A DNA stretch of 6,569 nucleotides from Clostridia bacterium (lineage in GTDB: Bacteria; Bacillota_A; Clostridia; Oscillospirales; Acutalibacteraceae). The notes beneath the pieces are model-generated. The model did no database searches. It was not told the origin of the DNA and was given only the letters and a program-made list of their open reading frames with translations. A program made the translations under genes and the position numbers. Below, in pieces: positions 4,616 through 6,569 of this stretch (its first letter is position 1; the number at the start of each line of letters is the position of its first letter). The stretch spans positions 1 to 6,569 of the forward strand of contig RZYX01000099.1 in assembly GCA_009930155.1 (NCBI GenBank). Reading direction: 5' to 3'.

Positions 4616-6406
4616 ATGGAAAGATACATGGAAAAATTCACAAAAAATGAAAGCGTTTTGAATTGGATTGAAGAGAAAATTGCACTTGTCAATCCTGACA
4701 AGGTAGTTTGTATTGATGGTTCACAGGAGCAGATAGATGAGCTTCATGAACAATCTTGTTCAACAGGTGAGATGGAAAAGCTTAATCAGGAGAAACTTCC
4801 AGGTTGCTATCTTCATCGCACTGCTGTAAATGATGTTGCTCGTGTTGAGCATCGCACATTCATTTGTACTCCTACAAAAGAGGAGGCAGGCCCAACAAAC
4901 AACTGGATGGCACCTGCAGAAGCTTATGATATGGTTTACAAGATTGCAAAAGATAGTTATAAGGGACGTACTATGTACGTAATCCCATATTCAATGGGTC
5001 CTATTGGCTCTCCACTTTCAAAAATAGGTGTAGAACTTACAGATTCTATATATGTTGTTCTTAATATGATAATAATGACTCGCACTGGCAAGTCAGTATT
5101 TGAAGCACTTGGCGACAGTAACGATTGGGTTCGTGGACTCCATTGCCGCTGCCAGGTTGATGAAGAGAATAGATATATCTGCCATTTCCCACATGACAAC
5201 ACAATTGTTTCTGTTAACTCTGGTTACGGCGGCAATGTTTTGCTTGGCAAAAAGTGCTTTGCACTTAGAATTGCATCATATCAAGGCCATAAAGAGAACT
5301 GGATGGCTGAACATATGCTTATTCTTGGAATCGAAAATCCACAGGGCGAAATTAAGTACATCTCTGCTGCTTTCCCATCAGCTTGCGGAAAAACAAATCT
5401 TGCAATGCTTATTCCTCCAGAGGGATATCTTGCAAAGGGCTATAAGGTTTGGTGCGTAGGTGATGATATTGCTTGGCTTAGAAAAGGCGAGGATGGCAGA
5501 CTTTATGCTATTAACCCTGAAAACGGTTTCTTTGGTGTTGCACCAGGAACAAATGAAAAGTCAAACTTTAATGCTCTTGAGAGCACAAAGAAGGGCACAA
5601 TCTTTACAAATGTTGCTCATAATCTTGACGATAATACAGTTTGGTGGGAAGGTCTTGATAAGAATCCTCCAACAAATGCAATTGATTGGAAGGGCAACAA
5701 ATGGGATGGCTCAACAGCAACAGTACCAGGTGCTAACCCAAACAGCCGTTTCACATCACCTGCTGTTAACTGCCCATGCATAAGCAGTGAGTTTGAGAAT
5801 CCAAAGGGCGTTCCAATTTCTGCAATCGTATTCGGCGGCAGAAGAGCAAAGCTTGCTCCATTGATTTATCAGGCAACTGACTGGAACCACGGTGTATTTG
5901 TTGGTTCTATCATGGCATCTGAAACAACAGCAGCAGCAACAGGACAAGTTGGCGTTGTTCGTCGTGACCCAATGGCTATGATTCCATTCTGTGGTTATGA
6001 CATGGCTGACTATTGGCAGCACTGGGTTGATATTGGTGAGACTCTTGATGCAGATAAAGCACCAAAAATCTTTAATGTTAACTGGTTCAGAAAGAATGAC
6101 AAGGGCGAATTTATGTGGCCTGGATTTGGCGACAATATCCGTATTCTTGAGTGGATTATTAACCGTTGCGAAGGCAAAGTAGATGCTGACAAAGTAGAAA
6201 TCGGTTACATTCCAAATGCTAAAGATATTAATATTGAAGGTCTTGATGATGTTACAATCGATGATGTTAAAGAAATGCTTAGCATTGAAAAGGACCTTTG
6301 GAAAACAGAAGCAGAAGGAATCGAAGAGTTCTATGCAAAATTTGGTAGCAAACTTCCAACAGCACTCAAGTCATCTCTTGAAACTCTCAAGAACAACATT
6401 AAGTAA
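4616..6406 (+). CDS. pckG: Phosphoenolpyruvate carboxykinase (GTP)
   Basis: Cytoplasmic GTP-dependent PEP carboxykinase (EC 4.1.1.32), 596 residues, full length for the family. It interconverts oxaloacetate + GTP with PEP + GDP + CO2, serving gluconeogenesis or, in some anaerobes, CO2-fixing fermentation to succinate. By comparison with the vertebrate enzyme: R76 in DVARVE (PEP/oxaloacetate binding), Y204 in SGYGGN, K212-K213 and H233 (Mn site region), P-loop FPSACGKTN (253-261) with the hyper-reactive-type C257, D283-D284 in VGDDIAW, R378 in PNSRF, R409 in FGGRR, and the guanine-pocket region WPGFGDN (501-507). All key residues look present, which separates it from the ATP-type PckA family. 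Oddities are SNFNA (316-320) where TNPNA is usual, and about four extra residues between the P-loop and VGDD. AGGAG (4601-4605) lies 10 bases before ATG 4616; ATG 4628 is in frame but too far. Its visibly higher GC than neighbouring genes suggests high expression. A monocistronic unit under a candidate cre. Confidence 0.97.
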   Translation: MERYMEKFTKNESVLNWIEEKIALVNPDKVVCIDGSQEQIDELHEQSCSTGEMEKLNQEKLPGCYLHRTAVNDVARVEHRTFICTPTKEEAGPTNNWMAPAEAYDMVYKIAKDSYKGRTMYVIPYSMGPIGSPLSKIGVELTDSIYVVLNMIIMTRTGKSVFEALGDSNDWVRGLHCRCQVDEENRYICHFPHDNTIVSVNSGYGGNVLLGKKCFALRIASYQGHKENWMAEHMLILGIENPQGEIKYISAAFPSACGKTNLAMLIPPEGYLAKGYKVWCVGDDIAWLRKGEDGRLYAINPENGFFGVAPGTNEKSNFNALESTKKGTIFTNVAHNLDDNTVWWEGLDKNPPTNAIDWKGNKWDGSTATVPGANPNSRFTSPAVNCPCISSEFENPKGVPISAIVFGGRRAKLAPLIYQATDWNHGVFVGSIMASETTAAATGQVGVVRRDPMAMIPFCGYDMADYWQHWVDIGETLDADKAPKIFNVNWFRKNDKGEFMWPGFGDNIRILEWIINRCEGKVDADKVEIGYIPNAKDINIEGLDDVTIDDVKEMLSIEKDLWKTEAEGIEEFYAKFGSKLPTALKSSLETLKNNIK

Positions 6407-6424
6407 TTAAAATTAATAAATTAC

Positions 6425-6456
6425 AAGCAGGGTGAGTTACTCACCCTGCTTTTTTT
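6425..6456 (+). terminator. Rho-independent terminator of pckG
   Basis: AGCAGGGTGAG (6426-6436) pairs perfectly with CTCACCCTGCT (6440-6450) around a TTA loop, an 11-bp GC-rich stem extended by one A-T pair. Seven consecutive Ts (6450-6456) follow. It lies about 20 bases after the pckG stop and is a classic intrinsic terminator, so pckG is probably transcribed alone. Confidence 0.95.
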
Positions 6457-6492
6457 ATGCTTTTATGAGCTTTGTTAAAGGGGGATTTGCTG

Positions 6493-6541
6493 AGTTTAAT
6501 TAAACTTTTTAGATATAATATTTTTATGTTAAAAGTTTAAT
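6493..6541. repeat. AGTTTAA/TTAAACT inverted-repeat cluster around a TATAAT
   Basis: The 14-base palindrome AGTTTAATTAAACT (6493-6506) is followed by a third copy of AGTTTAA (6534-6540). The second and third copies also form an 11-bp perfect inverted repeat, ATTAAACTTTT (6499-6509) with AAAAGTTTAAT (6531-6541). The 21-base loop contains TATAAT (6514-6519). No clear -35 stands 17 bp upstream (TGAGTT, 6491-6496). The arrangement resembles operator DNA at a promoter for a gene beyond the right edge, but low sequence complexity makes chance symmetry possible. Confidence 0.45.
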
Positions 6542-6569
6542 CAATCCAGTTACTTTGAAACTTATATAT

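Noticed and set aside
5100..5783. Two consecutive plus-strand open frames inside pckG
   Set aside because: They are alternate-frame readings of the PEP carboxykinase gene, whose own frame is unbroken with all catalytic motifs.
5926..5943. CAG/CAA-like triplet run
   Set aside because: It encodes a conserved Thr-Thr-Ala-Ala-Ala stretch (ETTAAA) of PEP carboxykinase and is too short for a slippage tract.

Overview
The window reads as a stretch of ordinary chromosome from a low-GC Gram-positive bacterium. The best guess is an anaerobic gut-type Clostridia, in the Oscillospiraceae/Ruminococcaceae or Lachnospiraceae range. The basis is AT-rich DNA, strong AGGAGG-type ribosome binding sites, U-tailed hairpin terminators, sigma-A-like promoters, a CcpA-type cre sequence, and the protein families present (CmpB/DUF1113 membrane protein, Cof-type HAD hydrolase, GTP-type PEP carboxykinase). 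There is no rRNA or other marker for a firmer assignment. No tRNA, rRNA, CRISPR array, insertion sequence, phage gene or integration site was seen.

Layout, left to right. A bidirectional hairpin terminator (about 23-57) closes a minus-strand cluster. Read in its own direction, that cluster is a Cof-type HAD phosphatase (2441-1605), then an HD-domain hydrolase (1522-989), then a CmpB/DUF1113 membrane protein (1008-130). The last two may overlap by 20 bases. No convincing terminator separates HAD from HD, so one operon with an extra internal promoter is possible. A short AT-rich divergent region (2442-2614) separates the cluster from a plus-strand gene (2615-3349) that fuses a degenerate, pyrophosphatase-like N-terminal domain to an Ap4A-hydrolase-like Nudix domain. 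A 19-bp hairpin (3369-3419) lies between this gene and a convergent minus-strand, GtrB-like membrane glycosyltransferase (3433-4377). A 238-bp divergent intergenic region carries the glycosyltransferase promoter and the promoter of pckG, with a near-consensus cre at the predicted pckG start of transcription. GTP-dependent PEP carboxykinase (4616-6406) follows and ends at a textbook terminator (6425-6456). The last 110 bases hold an iterated AGTTTAA/TTAAACT inverted-repeat cluster around a TATAAT, probably control DNA for a gene outside the window.

How the genes may work together. pckG is central carbon metabolism (OAA/PEP interconversion) and looks catabolite-controlled. The HD, HAD and Nudix proteins are three different phosphoesterase or pyrophosphohydrolase folds whose relatives act on nucleotides or sugar phosphates, so a loose 'housecleaning' theme is possible, but they are not one operon and the link is inference. 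The glycosyltransferase probably charges polyprenyl phosphate with a sugar for envelope decoration.

No clear undescribed multi-gene system is visible. The items most worth following are the pyrophosphatase-like/Nudix fusion, the cre at the pckG start site, the HD/CmpB gene pair, and two palindromes placed like operators. Translation starts were moved inward for the HAD gene (2441) and the Nudix gene (2615) because the ribosome binding sites point there.
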